Shown here: positions 21,081 through 35,838 of the stretch, one piece after another
Layout: every line of letters starts with the position of its first letter
Numbering within the stretch: the first letter of the stretch is position 1
NCBI GenBank assembly: GCA_964057225.1
Contig: OZ059899.1
Coordinates: 1,922,001 to 1,986,000, forward strand
Length of the DNA stretch: 64,000 nt
Direction of reading: 5' to 3'
Origin: Auanema rhodensis
Taxonomy: Eukaryota; Nematoda; Chromadorea; Rhabditida; Rhabditidae
Made by a program: the position numbers and the translations under genes
The notes under the pieces: model-generated
What the model was told of the DNA's origin: nothing
The model's input: only the letters and a program-made list of their open reading frames with translations
Databases searched by the model: none

Positions 21081-24000
21081 ATCTAAAAACATCTACTTTT
21101 TGCTAAATTATTTTGAAATTTTTCGAAAAAATTTTTGTCAAAATGTTTTTGGAAGCAATGTTGAGTGTACATGGAAACTCAACATACACTAATGCATCAT
21201 TTTTCAAACGATCATAACTAATTTTTGTATCAAGCGTTTCTCGATGTAGTATAGTGCATTCGATACGGATTTTTAAGCTGCGTCGATCTGTGTTATCAGA
21301 TTTGCGCTAGCTTAAAAATGCACCGAGATATCAACTGATATAAGTTCACACTTATATCCTCGATTTTCACCCTGAAGAATTAATTTTTTCGTTGAATAAC
21401 ATTGTCCATCGTCTTTGCCTTGAAAAATGGAATCTAAAAACATCTTTTTTTTTGCTAAATTATTTTGAAATTTCTCGAAAAAATTTTTGTCAAAATGTTT
21501 TTGGAAGCAATGTTGAGTGTACATGGAAACTCAACATACACTAATGCATCATTTTTCAAACAATCATAACTAATTTGTGTATTAAGCGTTTCTCAATGTA
21601 GTATAGTGCATTCGATGCGGATTTTTAAGCTGCGTCGATCTGTGTTATCAGATTTGCGCTAGCTTAAAAATGCACCGAGATATCAACTGATATAAGTTCA
21701 CACTTATATCCTCGATTTTCACCCTGAAGAATTGATTTTTTCGTTGAATAACATTGTCTATCGTCTTCACCTTGAAAAATGGAATCTAAAAACATCTACT
21801 TTTTGCTAAATTATTTTGAAATTTTTCAAAAAAATTTTTGTCAAAATGTTTTTGGAAGCAATGTTGAGTGTACATGGAAACTCAACATACACTAATGCAT
21901 CATTTTTCAAACGATCATAACTAATTTTTGTATCAAGCGTTTCTCGATGTAGTATAGTGCATTCGATGCGGATTTTTAAGCTGCGTCGATCTGTGTTATC
22001 AGATTTGCGCTAGCTTAAAAATGCACCGAGATATCAACTGATATAAGTTCACACTTATATCCTCGATTTTCACCCTGAAGAATTAATTTTTTCGTTGAAA
22101 AACATTGTCCATCGTCTTTGCCTTGAAAAATGGAATCTAAAAACATCTTTTTTTTTGCTAAATTATTTTGAAATTTCTCGAAAAAATTTTTGTCAAAATG
22201 TTTTTGGAAGCAATGTTGAGTGTACATGGAAACTCAACATACACTAATGCATCATTTTTCAAACAATCATAACTAATTTGTGTATTAAGCGTTTCTCAAT
22301 GTTGTGTAGTGCATTCGATGCGGATTTTTAAGCTGCGTCGATCTGTGTTATCAGATTTGCGCTAGCTTAAAAATGCACCGAGATATCAACTGATATAAGT
22401 TCACACTTATATCCTCGATTTTCACCCTGAAGAATTGATTTTTTCGTTGAATAACATTGTCTATCGTCTTTGCCTTGAAAAATGGAATCTAAAAACATCT
22501 ACTTTTTGCTAAATTATTTTGAAATTTTTCAAAAAAATTTTTGTCAAAATGTTTTTGGAAGCAATGTTGAGTGTACATGGAAACTCAACATACACTAATG
22601 CATCATTTTTCAAACGATCATAACTAATTTTTGTATCGAGCGTTTCTCGATGTAGTATAGTGCATTCGATGCGGATTTTTAAGCTGCGTCGATCTGTGTT
22701 ATCAGATTTGCGCTAGCTTAAAAATGCACCGAGATATCAACTGATATAAGTTCACACTTATATCCTCGATTTTCACCCTGAAGAATTAATTGTTTCGTTG
22801 AATAACATTGTCCATCGTCTTTGCCTTGAAAAATGGAATCTAAAAACATCTACTTTTTGCTAAATTATTTTGAAATTTTTCGAAAAAATTTTTGTCAAAA
22901 TGTTTTTGGAAGCAATGTTGAGTGTACATGGAAACTCAACATACACTAATGCATCATTTTTCAAACGATCATAACTAATTTTTGTATCAAGCGTTTCTCG
23001 ATGTAGTATAGTGCATTCGATACGGATTTTTAAGCTGCGTCGATCTGTGTTATCAGATTTGCGCTAGCTTAAAAATGCACCGAGATATCAACTGATATAA
23101 GTTCACACTTATATCCTCGATTTTCACCCTGAAGAATTAATTTTTTCGTTTAATAACATTGTCCATCGTCTTTGCCTTGAAAAATGGAATCTAAAAACAT
23201 CTTTTTTTTTGCTAAATTATTTTGAAATTTCTCGAAAAAATTTTTGTCAAAATGTTTTTGGAAGCAATGTTGAGTGTACATGGAAACTCAACATACACTA
23301 ATGCATCATTTTTCAAACAATCATAACTATTTTGTGTATTAAGCGTTTCTCAATGTAGTATAGTGCATTCGATGCGGATTTTTAAGCTGCGTCGATCTGT
23401 GTTATCAGATTTGCGCTAGCTTAAAAATGCACCGAGATATCAACTGATATAAGTTCACACTTATATCCTCGATTTTCACCTTGAAGAATTGATTTTTTCG
23501 TTGAATAACATTGTCTATCGTCTTTGCCTTGAAAAATGGAATCTAAAAACATCTACTTTTTGCTAAATTATTTTGAAATTTTTCGAAAAAATTTTTGTCA
23601 AAATGTTTTTGGAAGCAATGTTGAGTGTACATGGAAACTCAACATACACTAATGCATCATTTTTCAAACGATCATAACTAATTTTTGTATCAAGCGTTTC
23701 TCGATGTAGTATAGTGCATTCGATGCGGATTTTTAAGCTGCGTCGATCTGTGTTATCAGATTTGCGCTAGCTTAAAAATGCACCGAGATATCAACAGATA
23801 TAAGTTCACACTTATATCCTCGATTTTCACCCTGAAGAATTGATTTTTTCGTTGAATAACATTGTCTATCGTCTTTGCCTTGAAAAATGGAATCTAAAAA
23901 CATCTACTTTTTGCTAAATTATTTTGAAATTTTTCGAAAACATTTTTGTCAAAATGTTTTTGGAAGCAATGTTGAGTGTACATGGAAACTCAACATACAC

Positions 24001-24947
24001 TAATGCATCATTTTTCAAACGATCATAACTAATTTTTGTATCAAGCGTTTCTCGATGTAGTATAGTGCATTCGATGCGGATTTTTAAGCTGCGTCGATCT
24101 GTGTTATCAGATTTGCGCTAGCTTAAAAATGCACCGAGATATCAACAGATATAAGTTCACACTTATATCCTCGATTTTCACCCTGAAGAATTGATTTTTT
24201 CGTTGAATAACATTGTCTATCGTCTTTGCCTTGAAAAATGGAATCTAAAAACATCTACTTTTTGCTAAATTATTTTGAAATTTTTCGAAAACATTTTTGT
24301 CAAAAATTTTTTTGGAAGCAATGTTGAGTGTACATGGAAACTCAACATACACTAATGCATCATTTTTCAAACGATCATAACTAATTTTTGTATCAAGCGT
24401 TTCTCGATGTAGTATAGTGCATTCGATGCGGATTTTTAAGCTGCGTCGATCTGTGTTATCAGATTTGCGCTAGCTTAAAAATGCACCGAGATATCAACTG
24501 ATATAAGTTCACACTTATATCCTCGATTTTCACCCTGAAGAATTAATTTTTTCGTTGAATTACATTGTCCATCGTCTTTGCCTTGAAAAATGGAATCTAA
24601 AAACATCTACTTTTTGCTAAATTATTCTGAAATTTTTCGAAAAAATTTTTTTGTTAAAATGTTTTTGGAAGCAATGTTGAGTGTACATGGAAACTCAACA
24701 TACACTAATGCATCATTTTTCAAACAATCATAACTAATTTGTATATTAAGCGTTTCTCAATGTAGTATAGTGCATTCGATGCGGATTTTTAAGCTGCGTC
24801 GATCTGTGTGATCAGATTTGCGCTAGCTTAAAAATGCACCGAGATATCAACTGATATAAGTTCACACTTATATCCTCGATTTTCACCCTGAAGAATTGAT
24901 TTTTTCGTTGAATAACATTGTCTATCGTCTTTGCCTTGAAAAATGGA
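21081..24947. repeat. 3867-bp tandem duplication, copy 2 (M61-M71, N9 block)
   Basis: Second copy of 17215-21080. I find about five differences by eye: TCTTCTTCACC against TCGTCTTCACC, GCGGAATTTT against GCGGATTTTT, TTAAACG against TTAAGCG, CAAAATGTTTTT against CAAAAATTTTTTT (the extra base), and the 3' end of the last monomer (TTAATT/TCCATC against TTGATT/TCTATC). The last difference marks the exchange boundary. Confidence 0.92.
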
Positions 24948-27756
24948 ATCTAAAAACATCTACTTTTTGCTAAATTATTTTGAAATTTTTCGAAAAAATT
25001 TTTGTCAAAATGTTTTTGGAAGCAATGTTGAGTGTACATGGAAACTCAACATACACTAATGCATCATTTTTCAAACGATCATAACTAATTTTTGTATCAA
25101 GCGTTTCTCGATGTAGTATAGTGCATTCGATGCGGATTTTTAAGCTGCGTCGATCTGTGTTATCAGATTTGCGCTAGCTTAAAAATGCACCGAGATATCA
25201 ACTGATATAAGTTCACACTTATATCTTCGATTTTCACCCTGAAGAATTAATTTTTTTGTTGAATAACATTGTCCATCGTCTTTGCCTTAAAAAAGGAATC
25301 TAAAAACATCTACTTTTTGCTAAATTATTTTGAAATTTTTCGAAAAAATTTTTGTCAAAATGTTTTTGGAAGCAATGTTGAGTGTACATGGAAACTCAAC
25401 ATACACTAATGCATCATTTTTCAAACAATCATAACTAATTTGTGTATCAAGCGTTTCTCAATGTAGTATAGTGCATTCGATGCGGATTTTTAAGCTGCGT
25501 CGATCTGTGTTATCAGATTTGCGCTAGCTTAAAAATGCACCGAGATATCAACTGATATAAGTTCACACTTATATCCTCGATTTTCACCCTGAAGAATTAA
25601 TTTTTTCGTTGAATAACATTGTCCATCGTCTTTGCCTTGAAAAATGGAATCTAAAAACATCTACTTTTTGCTAAATTATTTTGAAATTTTTCGAAAAAAT
25701 TTTTGTCAAAATGTTTTTGGAAGCAATGTTGAGTGTACATGGAAACTCAACATACACTAATGCATCATTTTTCAAACAATCATAACTAATTTGTGTATCA
25801 AGCGTTTCTCAATGTAGTATAGTGCATTCGATGCGGATTTTTAAGCTGCGTCGATCTGTGTTATCAGATTTGCGCTAGCTTAAAAATGCACCGAGATATC
25901 AACTGATATAAGTTCACACTTATATCCTCGATTTTCACCCTGAAGAATTGATTTTTTCGTTGAATAACATTGTCCATCGTCTTTGCCTTGAAAAATGAAA
26001 TCTAAAAACATCTACTTTTTGCTAAATTATTTTGAAATTTTTCGAAAAAATTTTTGTCAAAATGTTTTTGGAAGCAATGTTAAGTGTACATGGAAACTCA
26101 ACATACACTAATGCATCATTTTTCAAACGATCATAACTAATTTTTGTATTGAGCGTTTCTCAATGTAGTATAGTGCATTCGATGCGGATTTTTAAGCTGC
26201 GTCGATCTGTGTTATCAGATTTGCGCTAGCTTAAAAATGCACCGAGATATCAACTGATATAAGTTCACACTTATATCCTCGATTTTCACCCTGAAGAATT
26301 AATTTTTTCGTTGAATAACATTGTCCATCGTCTTTGCCTTGAAAAATGGAATCTAAAAACATCTACTTTTTGCTAAATTATTTTGAAATTTTTCGAAAAA
26401 ATTTTTGTCAAAATGTTTTTGGAAGCAATGTTGAGTGTACATGGAAACTCAACATACACTAATGCATCATTTTTCAAACGATCATAACTAATTTTTGTAT
26501 CAAGCGTTTCTCAACGTAGTATAGTGCATTCGATGCGGATTTTTAAGCTGCGTCGATCTGTGTTATCAGATTTGCGCTAGCTTAAAAATGCACCGAGATA
26601 TCAACTGATATAAGTTCACACTTATATCCTCGATTTTCACCCTGAAGAATTGATTTTTTCGTTGAATAACATTGTCCATCGTCTTTGCCTTGGAAAATGA
26701 AATCTAAAAACATCTACTTTTTGCTAAATTATTTTGAAATTTTTCGAAAAAATTTTTGTCAAAATGTTTTTGGAAGCAATGTTGAGTGTACATGGAAACT
26801 CAACATACACTAATGCATCATTTTTCAAACGATCATAACTAATTTTTGTATTGTGCGTTTCTCAATGTAGTATAGTGCATTCGATGCGGATTTTTAAGCT
26901 GCGTCGATCTGTGTTATCAGATTTGCGCTAGCTTAAAAATGCACCGAGATATCAACTGATATAAGTTCACACTTATATCCTCGATTTTCACCCTGAAGAA
27001 ATAATTTTTTCGTTGAATAACATTGTCCATCGTCTTTGCCTTGAAAAAAGGAATCTAAAAACATCTACTTTTTGCTAAATTATTTTGAAATTTTTCGAAA
27101 AAATTTTTGTCAAAATGTTTTTGGAAACAATGTTGAGTGTACATGGAAACTCAACATACACTAATGCATCATTTTTCAAACGATCATAACTAATTTTTGT
27201 ATTAAGCGTTTCTCAATGTAGTATAGTGCATTCGATGCGGATTTTTAAGCTGCGTCGATCTGTGTTATCAGATTTGCGCTAGCTTAAAAATGCACCGAGA
27301 TATCAACTGATATAAGTTCACACTTATATCCTCGATTTTCACCCTGAAGAATTAATTTTTTCGTTGAATTACATTGTCCATCGTCTTTGCCTTGAAAAAT
27401 GGAATCTAAAAACATCTACTTTTTGCTAAATTATTCTGAAATTTTTCGAAAAAATTTTTTTGTTAAAATGTTTTTGGAAGCAATGTTGAGTCTACATGGA
27501 AACTCAACATACACTAATGCATCATTTTTCAAACAATCATAACTAATTTGTGTATTAAGCGTTTCTCAATGTAGTATAGTGCATTCGATGCGGATTTTTA
27601 AGCTGCGTCGATCTGTGTGATCAGATTTGCGCTAGCTTAAAAATGCACCGAGATATCAACTGATATAAGTTCACACTTATATCCTCGATTTTCACCCTGA
27701 AGAATTGATTTTTTCGTTGAATAACATTGTCTATCGTCTTTGCCTTGAAAAATGGA
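24948..27756. repeat. 8-monomer HOR unit M72-M79 (2809 bp)
   Basis: The order is T7, K, B, Q, C, W, Y, G. ATCTTCG near 25224 and TTTTTTTGTTG near 25252 mark the opening T7 monomer, and GTGATCAG at 27617 marks the closing G monomer. Compared with the 13-mer it lacks one B/L and the D, S, E, L run. A private TCTACATGG (for TGTACATGG) occurs near 27492. Confidence 0.8.
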
Positions 27757-29161
27757 ATCTAAAAACATCTACTTTTTGCTAAATTATTTTGAAATTTTTC
27801 GAAAAAATTTTTGTCAAAATGTTTTTGGAAGCAATGTTGAGTGTACATGGAAACTCAACATACACTAATGCATCATTTTTCAAACGATCATAACTAATTT
27901 TTGTATCAAGCGTTTCTCGATGTAGTATAGTGCATTCGATGCGGATTTTTAAGCTGCGTCGATCTGTGTTATCAGATTTGCGCTAGCTTAAAAATGCACC
28001 GAGATATCAACTGATATAAGTTCACACTTATATCTTCGATTTTCACCCTGAAGAATTAATTTTTTTGTTGAATAACATTGTCCATCGTCTTTGCCTTAAA
28101 AAAGGAATCTAAAAACATCTACTTTTTGCTAAATTATTTTGAAATTTTTCGAAAAAATTTTTGTCAAAATGTTTTTGGAAGCAATGTTGAGTGTACATGG
28201 AAACTCAACATACACTAATGCATCATTTTTCAAACAATCATAACTAATTTGTGTATCAAGCGTTTCTCAATGTAGTATAGTGCATTCGATGCGGATTTTT
28301 AAGCTGCGTCGATCTGTGTTATCAGATTTGCGCTAGCTTAAAAATGCACCGAGATATCAACTGATATAAGTTCACACTTATATCCTCGATTTTCACCCTG
28401 AAGAATTAATTTTTTCGTTGAATAACATTGTCCATCGTCTTTGCCTTGAAAAATGGAATCTAAAAACATCTACTTTTTGCTAAATTATTTTGAAATTTTT
28501 CGAAAAAATTTTTGTCAAAATGTTTTTGGAAGCAATGTTGAGTGTACATGGAAACTCAACATACACTAATGCATCATTTTTCAAACAATCATAACTAATT
28601 TGTGTATCAAGCGTTTCTCAATGTAGTATAGTGCATTCGATGCGGATTTTTAAGCTGCGTCGATCTGTGTTATCAGATTTGCGCTAGCTTAAAAATGCAC
28701 CGAGATATCAACTGATATAAGTTCACACTTATATCCTCGATTTTCACCCTGAAGAATTAATTTTTTCGTTGAATAACATTGTCCATCGTCTTTGCCTTGA
28801 AAAATGGAATCTAAAAACATCTACTTTTTGCTAAATTATTCTGAAATTTTTCGAAAAAATTTTTTTGTTAAAATGTTTTTGGAAGCAATGTTGAGTGTAC
28901 ATGGAAACTCAACATACACTAATGCATCATTTTTCAAACAATCATAACTAATTTGTGTATCAAGCGTTTCTCAATGTAGTATAGTGCATTCGATGCGGAT
29001 TTTTAAGCTGCGTCGATCTGTGTTATCAGATTTGCGCTAGCTTAAAAATGCACCGAGATATCAACTGATATAAGTTCACACTTATATCCTCGATTTTCAC
29101 CCTGAAGAATTGATTTTTTCGTTGAATAACATTGTCCATCGTCTTTGCCTTGGAAAATGAA
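25649..29161. repeat. Dispersed 3513-bp block, copy 1 (M74-M83)
   Basis: Ten monomers (B, Q, C, W, Y, G, T7, K, B, L) repeated in the same order at 34435-37947. The two blocks have the same total length and are 8786 bp apart. Confidence 0.75.
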
Positions 29162-29863
29162 ATCTAAAAACATCTACTTTTTGCTAAATTATTTTGAAAT
29201 TTTTCGAAAAAATTTTTGTCAAAATGTTTTTGGAAGCAATGTTGAGTGTACATGGAAACTCAACATACACTAATGCATCATTTTTCAAACGATCATAACT
29301 AATTTTTGTATTGTGCGTTTCTCAATGTAGTATAGTGCATTCGATGCGGATTTTTAAGCTGCGTCGATCTGTGTTATCAGATTTGCGCTAGCTTAAAAAT
29401 GCACCGAGATATCAACTGATATAAGTTCACACTTATATCCTCGATTTTCACCCTGAAGAAATAATTTTTTCGTTGAATAACATTGTCCATCGTCTTTGCC
29501 TTGAAAAAAGGAATCTAAAAACATCTACTTTTTGCTAAATTATTTTGAAATTTTTCGAAAAAATTTTTGTCAAAATGTTTTTGGAAACAATGTTGAGTGT
29601 ACATGGAAACTCAACATACACTAATGCATCATTTTTCAAACGATCATAACTAATTTTTGTATTAAGCGTTTCTCAATGTAGTATAGTGCATTCGATGCGG
29701 ATTTTTTAGCTGCGTCGATCAGTGTTATCAGATTTGCGCTAGCTTAAAAATGCACCGAGATATCAACTGATATAAGTTCACACTTATATCCTCGATTTTC
29801 ACCCTGAAGAATTAATTTTTTCGTTGAATAACATTGTCCATCGTCTTTGCCTTGAAAAATGGA

Positions 29864-31271
29864 ATCTAAAAACATCTACTTTTTGCTAAATTATTTTGAA
29901 ATTTTTCGAAAAAATTTTTGTCAAAATGTTTTTGGAAGCAATGTTGAGTGTACATGGAAACTCAACATACACTAATGCATCATTTTTCAAACGATCATAA
30001 CTAATTTTTGTATCAAGCGTTTCTCGATGTAGTATAGTGCATTCGATGCGGATTTTTAAGCTGCGTCGATCTGTGTTATCAGATTTGCGCTAGCTTAAAA
30101 ATGCACCGAGATATCAACTGATATAAGTTCACACTTATATCCTCGATTTTCACCCTGAAGAATTGATTTTTTCGTTGAATAACATTGTCTATCGTCTTTG
30201 CCTTGAAAAATGGAATCTAAAAACATCTACTTTCTGCTAAATTATTTTGAAATTTTTCGAAAACATTTTTGTCAAAATGTTTTTGGAAGCAATGTTGAGT
30301 GTACATGGAAACTCAACATACACTAATGCATCATTTTTCAAACGATCATAACTAATTTTTGTATCAAGCGTTTCTCGATGTAGTATAGTGCATTCGATGC
30401 GGATTTTTAAGCTGCGTCGATCTGTGTTATCAGATTTGCGCTAGCTTAAAAATGCACCGAGATATCAACTGATATAAGTTCACACTTATATCCTCGATTT
30501 TCACCCTGAAGAATTAATTTTTTCGTTGAATTACATTGTCCATCGTCTTTGCCTTGAAAAATGGAATCTAAAAACATCTACTTTTTGCTAAATTATTCTG
30601 AAATTTTTCGAAAAAATTTTTTTGTTAAAATGTTTTTGGAAGCAATGTTGAGTGTACATGGAAACTCAACATACACTAATGCATCATTTTTCAAACAATC
30701 ATAACTAATTTGTGTATCAAGCGTTTCTCAATGTAGTATAGTGCATTCGATGCGGATTTTTAAGCTGCGTCGATCTGTGTTATCAGATTTGCGCTAGCTT
30801 AAAAATGCACCGAGATATCAACTGATATAAGTTCACACTTATATCCTCGATTTTCACCCTGAAGAATTAATTTTTTCGTTGAATTACATTGTCCATCGTC
30901 TTTGCCTTGAAAAATGGAATCTAAAAACATCTACTTTTTGCTAAATTATTCTGAAATTTTTCGAAAAAATTTTTTTGTTAAAATGTTTTTGGAAGCAATG
31001 TTGAGTGTACATGGAAACTCAACATACACTAATGCATCATTTTTCAAACAATCATAACTAATTTGTGTATTAAGCGTTTCTCAATGTAGTATAGTGCATT
31101 CGATGCGGATTTTTAAGCTGCGTCGATCTGTGTGATCAGATTTGCGCTAGCTTAAAAATGCACCGAGATATCAACTGATATAAGTTCACACTTATATCCT
31201 CGATTTTCACCCTGAAGAATTGATTTTTTCGTTGAATAACATTGTCTATCGTCTTTGCCTTGAAAAATGGA
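29864..31271. repeat. 1408-bp tandem duplication, copy 1 (M86-M89)
   Basis: Four monomers (D, E, L, G). GATCAG lies at 31134 here and at 32542 in the next copy, 1408 bp apart. I see no differences between the copies by eye. Confidence 0.85.
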
Positions 31272-32679
31272 ATCTAAAAACATCTACTTTTTGCTAAATT
31301 ATTTTGAAATTTTTCGAAAAAATTTTTGTCAAAATGTTTTTGGAAGCAATGTTGAGTGTACATGGAAACTCAACATACACTAATGCATCATTTTTCAAAC
31401 GATCATAACTAATTTTTGTATCAAGCGTTTCTCGATGTAGTATAGTGCATTCGATGCGGATTTTTAAGCTGCGTCGATCTGTGTTATCAGATTTGCGCTA
31501 GCTTAAAAATGCACCGAGATATCAACTGATATAAGTTCACACTTATATCCTCGATTTTCACCCTGAAGAATTGATTTTTTCGTTGAATAACATTGTCTAT
31601 CGTCTTTGCCTTGAAAAATGGAATCTAAAAACATCTACTTTCTGCTAAATTATTTTGAAATTTTTCGAAAACATTTTTGTCAAAATGTTTTTGGAAGCAA
31701 TGTTGAGTGTACATGGAAACTCAACATACACTAATGCATCATTTTTCAAACGATCATAACTAATTTTTGTATCAAGCGTTTCTCGATGTAGTATAGTGCA
31801 TTCGATGCGGATTTTTAAGCTGCGTCGATCTGTGTTATCAGATTTGCGCTAGCTTAAAAATGCACCGAGATATCAACTGATATAAGTTCACACTTATATC
31901 CTCGATTTTCACCCTGAAGAATTAATTTTTTCGTTGAATTACATTGTCCATCGTCTTTGCCTTGAAAAATGGAATCTAAAAACATCTACTTTTTGCTAAA
32001 TTATTCTGAAATTTTTCGAAAAAATTTTTTTGTTAAAATGTTTTTGGAAGCAATGTTGAGTGTACATGGAAACTCAACATACACTAATGCATCATTTTTC
32101 AAACAATCATAACTAATTTGTGTATCAAGCGTTTCTCAATGTAGTATAGTGCATTCGATGCGGATTTTTAAGCTGCGTCGATCTGTGTTATCAGATTTGC
32201 GCTAGCTTAAAAATGCACCGAGATATCAACTGATATAAGTTCACACTTATATCCTCGATTTTCACCCTGAAGAATTAATTTTTTCGTTGAATTACATTGT
32301 CCATCGTCTTTGCCTTGAAAAATGGAATCTAAAAACATCTACTTTTTGCTAAATTATTCTGAAATTTTTCGAAAAAATTTTTTTGTTAAAATGTTTTTGG
32401 AAGCAATGTTGAGTGTACATGGAAACTCAACATACACTAATGCATCATTTTTCAAACAATCATAACTAATTTGTGTATTAAGCGTTTCTCAATGTAGTAT
32501 AGTGCATTCGATGCGGATTTTTAAGCTGCGTCGATCTGTGTGATCAGATTTGCGCTAGCTTAAAAATGCACCGAGATATCAACTGATATAAGTTCACACT
32601 TATATCCTCGATTTTCACCCTGAAGAATTGATTTTTTCGTTGAATAACATTGTCTATCGTCTTTGCCTTGAAAAATGGA
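31272..32679. repeat. 1408-bp tandem duplication, copy 2 (M90-M93)
   Basis: Immediate partner of 29864-31271, indistinguishable by eye. It is among the youngest duplications in the window. Confidence 0.85.
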
Positions 32680-35600
32680 ATCTAAAAACATCTACTTTTT
32701 GCTAAATTATTTTGAAATTTTTCGAAAAAATTTTTGTCAAAATGTTTTTGGAAGCAATGTTGAGTGTACATGGAAACTCAACATACACTAATGCATCATT
32801 TTTCAAACGATCATAACTAATTTTTGTATCAAGCGTTTCTCGATGTAGTATAGTGCATTCGATGCGGATTTTTAAGCTGCGTCGATCTGTGTTATCAGAT
32901 TTGCGCTAGCTTAAAAATGCACCGAGATATCAACTGATATAAGTTCACACTTATATCTTCGATTTTCACCCTGAAGAATTAATTTTTTTGTTGAATAACA
33001 TTGTCCATCGTCTTTGCCTTAAAAAAGGAATCTAAAAACATCTACTTTTTGCTAAATTATTTTGAAATTTTTCGAAAAAATTTTTGTCAAAATGTTTTTG
33101 GAAGCAATGTTGAGTGTACATGGAAACTCAACATACACTAATGCATCATTTTTCAAACAATCATAACTAATTTGTGTATCAAGCGTTTCTCAATGTAGTA
33201 TAGTGCATTCGATGCGGATTTTTAAGCTGCGTCGATCTGTGTTATCAGATTTGCGCTAGCTTAAAAATGCACCGAGATATCAACTGATATAAGTTCACAC
33301 TTATATCCTCGATTTTCACCCTGAAGAATTAATTTTTTCGTTGAATTACATTGTCCATCGTCTTTGCCTTGAAAAATGGAATCTAAAAACATCTACTTTT
33401 TGCTAAATTATTCTGAAATTTTTCGAAAAAATTTTTTTGTTAAAATGTTTTTGGAAGCAATGTTGAGTGTACATGGAAACTCAACATACACTAATGCATC
33501 ATTTTTCAAACAATCATAACTAATTTGTGTATTAAGCGTTTCTCAATGTAGTATAGTGCATTCGATGCGGATTTTTAAGCTGCGTCGATCTGTGTTATCA
33601 GATTTGCGCTAGCTTAAAAATGCACCGAGATATCAACTGATATAAGTTCACACTTATATCTTCGATTTTCACCCTGAAGAATTAATTTTTTTGTTGAATA
33701 ACATTGTCCATCGTCTTTGCCTTAAAAAAGGAATCTAAAAACATCTACGTTTTGCTAAATTATTTTGAAATTTTTCGAAAAAATTTTTGTCAAAATGTTT
33801 TTGGAAGCAATGTTGAGTGTACATGGAAACTCAACATACACTAATGCATCATTTTTCAAACAATCATAACTAATTTGTGTATCAAGCGTTTCTCAATGTA
33901 GTATAGTGCATTCGATGCGGATTTTTAAGCTGCGTCGATCTGTGTTATCAGATTTGCGCTAGCTTAAAAATGCACCGAGATATCAACTGATATAAGTTCA
34001 CACTTATATCCTCGATTTTCACCCTGAAGAATTAATTTTTTCGTTGAATAACATTGTCCATCGTCTTTGCCTTGAAAAATGGAATCTAAAAACATCTACT
34101 TTTTGCTAAATTATTTTGAAATTTTTCGAAAAAATTTTTGTCAAAATGTTTTTGGAAGCAATGTTGAGTGTACATGGAAACCCAACATACACTAATGCAT
34201 CATTTTTCAAACAATCATAACTAATTTGTGTATCAAGCGTTTCTCAATGTAGTATAGTGCATTCGATGCGGATTTTTAAGCTGCGTCGATCTGTGTTATC
34301 AGATTTGCGCTAGCTTAAAAATGCACCGAGATATCAACTGATATAAGTTCACACTTATATCCTCGATTTTCACCCTGAAGAATTAATTTTTTCTTTGAAT
34401 AACATTGTCCATCGTCTTTGCCTTGAAAAATGGAATCTAAAAACATCTACTTTTTGCTAAATTATTTTGAAATTTTTCGAAAAAATTTTTGTCAAAATGT
34501 TTTTGGAAGCAATGTTGAGTGTACATGGAAACTCAACATACACTAATGCATCATTTTTCAAACAATCATAACTAATTTGTGTATCAAGCGTTTCTCAATG
34601 TAGTATAGTGCATTCGATGCGGATTTTTAAGCTGCGTCGATCTGTGTTATCAGATTTGCGCTAGCTTAAAAATGCACCGAGATATCAACTGATATAAGTT
34701 CACACTTATATCCTCGATTTTCACCCTGAAGAATTGATTTTTTCGTTGAATAACATTGTCCATCGTCTTTGCCTTGAAAAATGAAATCTAAAAACATCTA
34801 CTTTTTGCTAAATTATTTTGAAATTTTTCGAAAAAATTTTTGTCAAAATGTTTTTGGAAGCAATGTTAAGTGTACATGGAAACTCAACATACACTAATGC
34901 ATCATTTTTCAAACGATCATAACTAATTTTTGTATTGAGCGTTTCTCAATGTAGTATAGTGCATTCGATGCGGATTTTTAAGCTGCGTCGATCTGTGTTA
35001 TCAGATTTGCGCTAGCTTAAAAATGCACCGAGATATCAACTGATATAAGTTCACACTTATATCCTCGATTTTCACCCTGAAGAATTAATTTTTTCGTTGA
35101 ATAACATTGTCCATCGTCTTTGCCTTGAAAAATGGAATCTAAAAACATCTACTTTTTGCTAAATTATTTTGAAATTTTTCGAAAAAATTTTTGTCAAAAT
35201 GTTTTTGGAAGCAATGTTGAGTGTACATGGAAACTCAACATACACTAATGCATCATTTTTCAAACGATCATAACTAATTTTTGTATCAAGCGTTTCTCAA
35301 CGTAGTATAGTGCATTCGATGCGGATTTTTAAGCTGCGTCGATCTGTGTTATCAGATTTGCGCTAGCTTAAAAATGCACCGAGATATCAACTGATATAAG
35401 TTCACACTTATATCCTCGATTTTCACCCTGAAGAATTGATTTTTTCGTTGAATAACATTGTCCATCGTCTTTGCCTTGGAAAATGAAATCTAAAAACATC
35501 TACTTTTTGCTAAATTATTTTGAAATTTTTCGAAAAAATTTTTGTCAAAATGTTTTTGGAAGCAATGTTGAGTGTACATGGAAACTCAACATACACTAAT

Positions 35601-35838
35601 GCATCATTTTTCAAACGATCATAACTAATTTTTGTATTGTGCGTTTCTCAATGTAGTATAGTGCATTCGATGCGGATTTTTAAGCTGCGTCGATCTGTGT
35701 TATCAGATTTGCGCTAGCTTAAAAATGCACCGAGATATCAACTGATATAAGTTCACACTTATATCCTCGATTTTCACCCTGAAGAAATAATTTTTTCGTT
35801 GAATAACATTGTCCATCGTCTTTGCCTTGAAAAAAGGA
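31623..35838. repeat. Dispersed 4.2-kb block, copy 1 (M91-M102)
   Basis: Twelve monomers, E, L, G, T7, K, M96 hybrid, K, B, B, Q, C, W. The private CTACGTTTTGC at 33745 recurs at 41823, 8078 bp away. The partner block has 11 monomers because M95 and M96 are represented by a single chimeric monomer (M119). Confidence 0.75.

Larger units (their letters stand above)
27757..32679. repeat. 10-mer HOR unit plus extra 4-mer (M80-M93)
   Basis: M80-M89 run T7, K, B, L, W, Y, D, E, L, G. The last four (D, E, L, G) are then repeated as M90-M93. Two junctions relative to the 13-mer look like clean in-register deletions: Q and C are missing between L and W, and S is missing between D and E. Confidence 0.8.
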
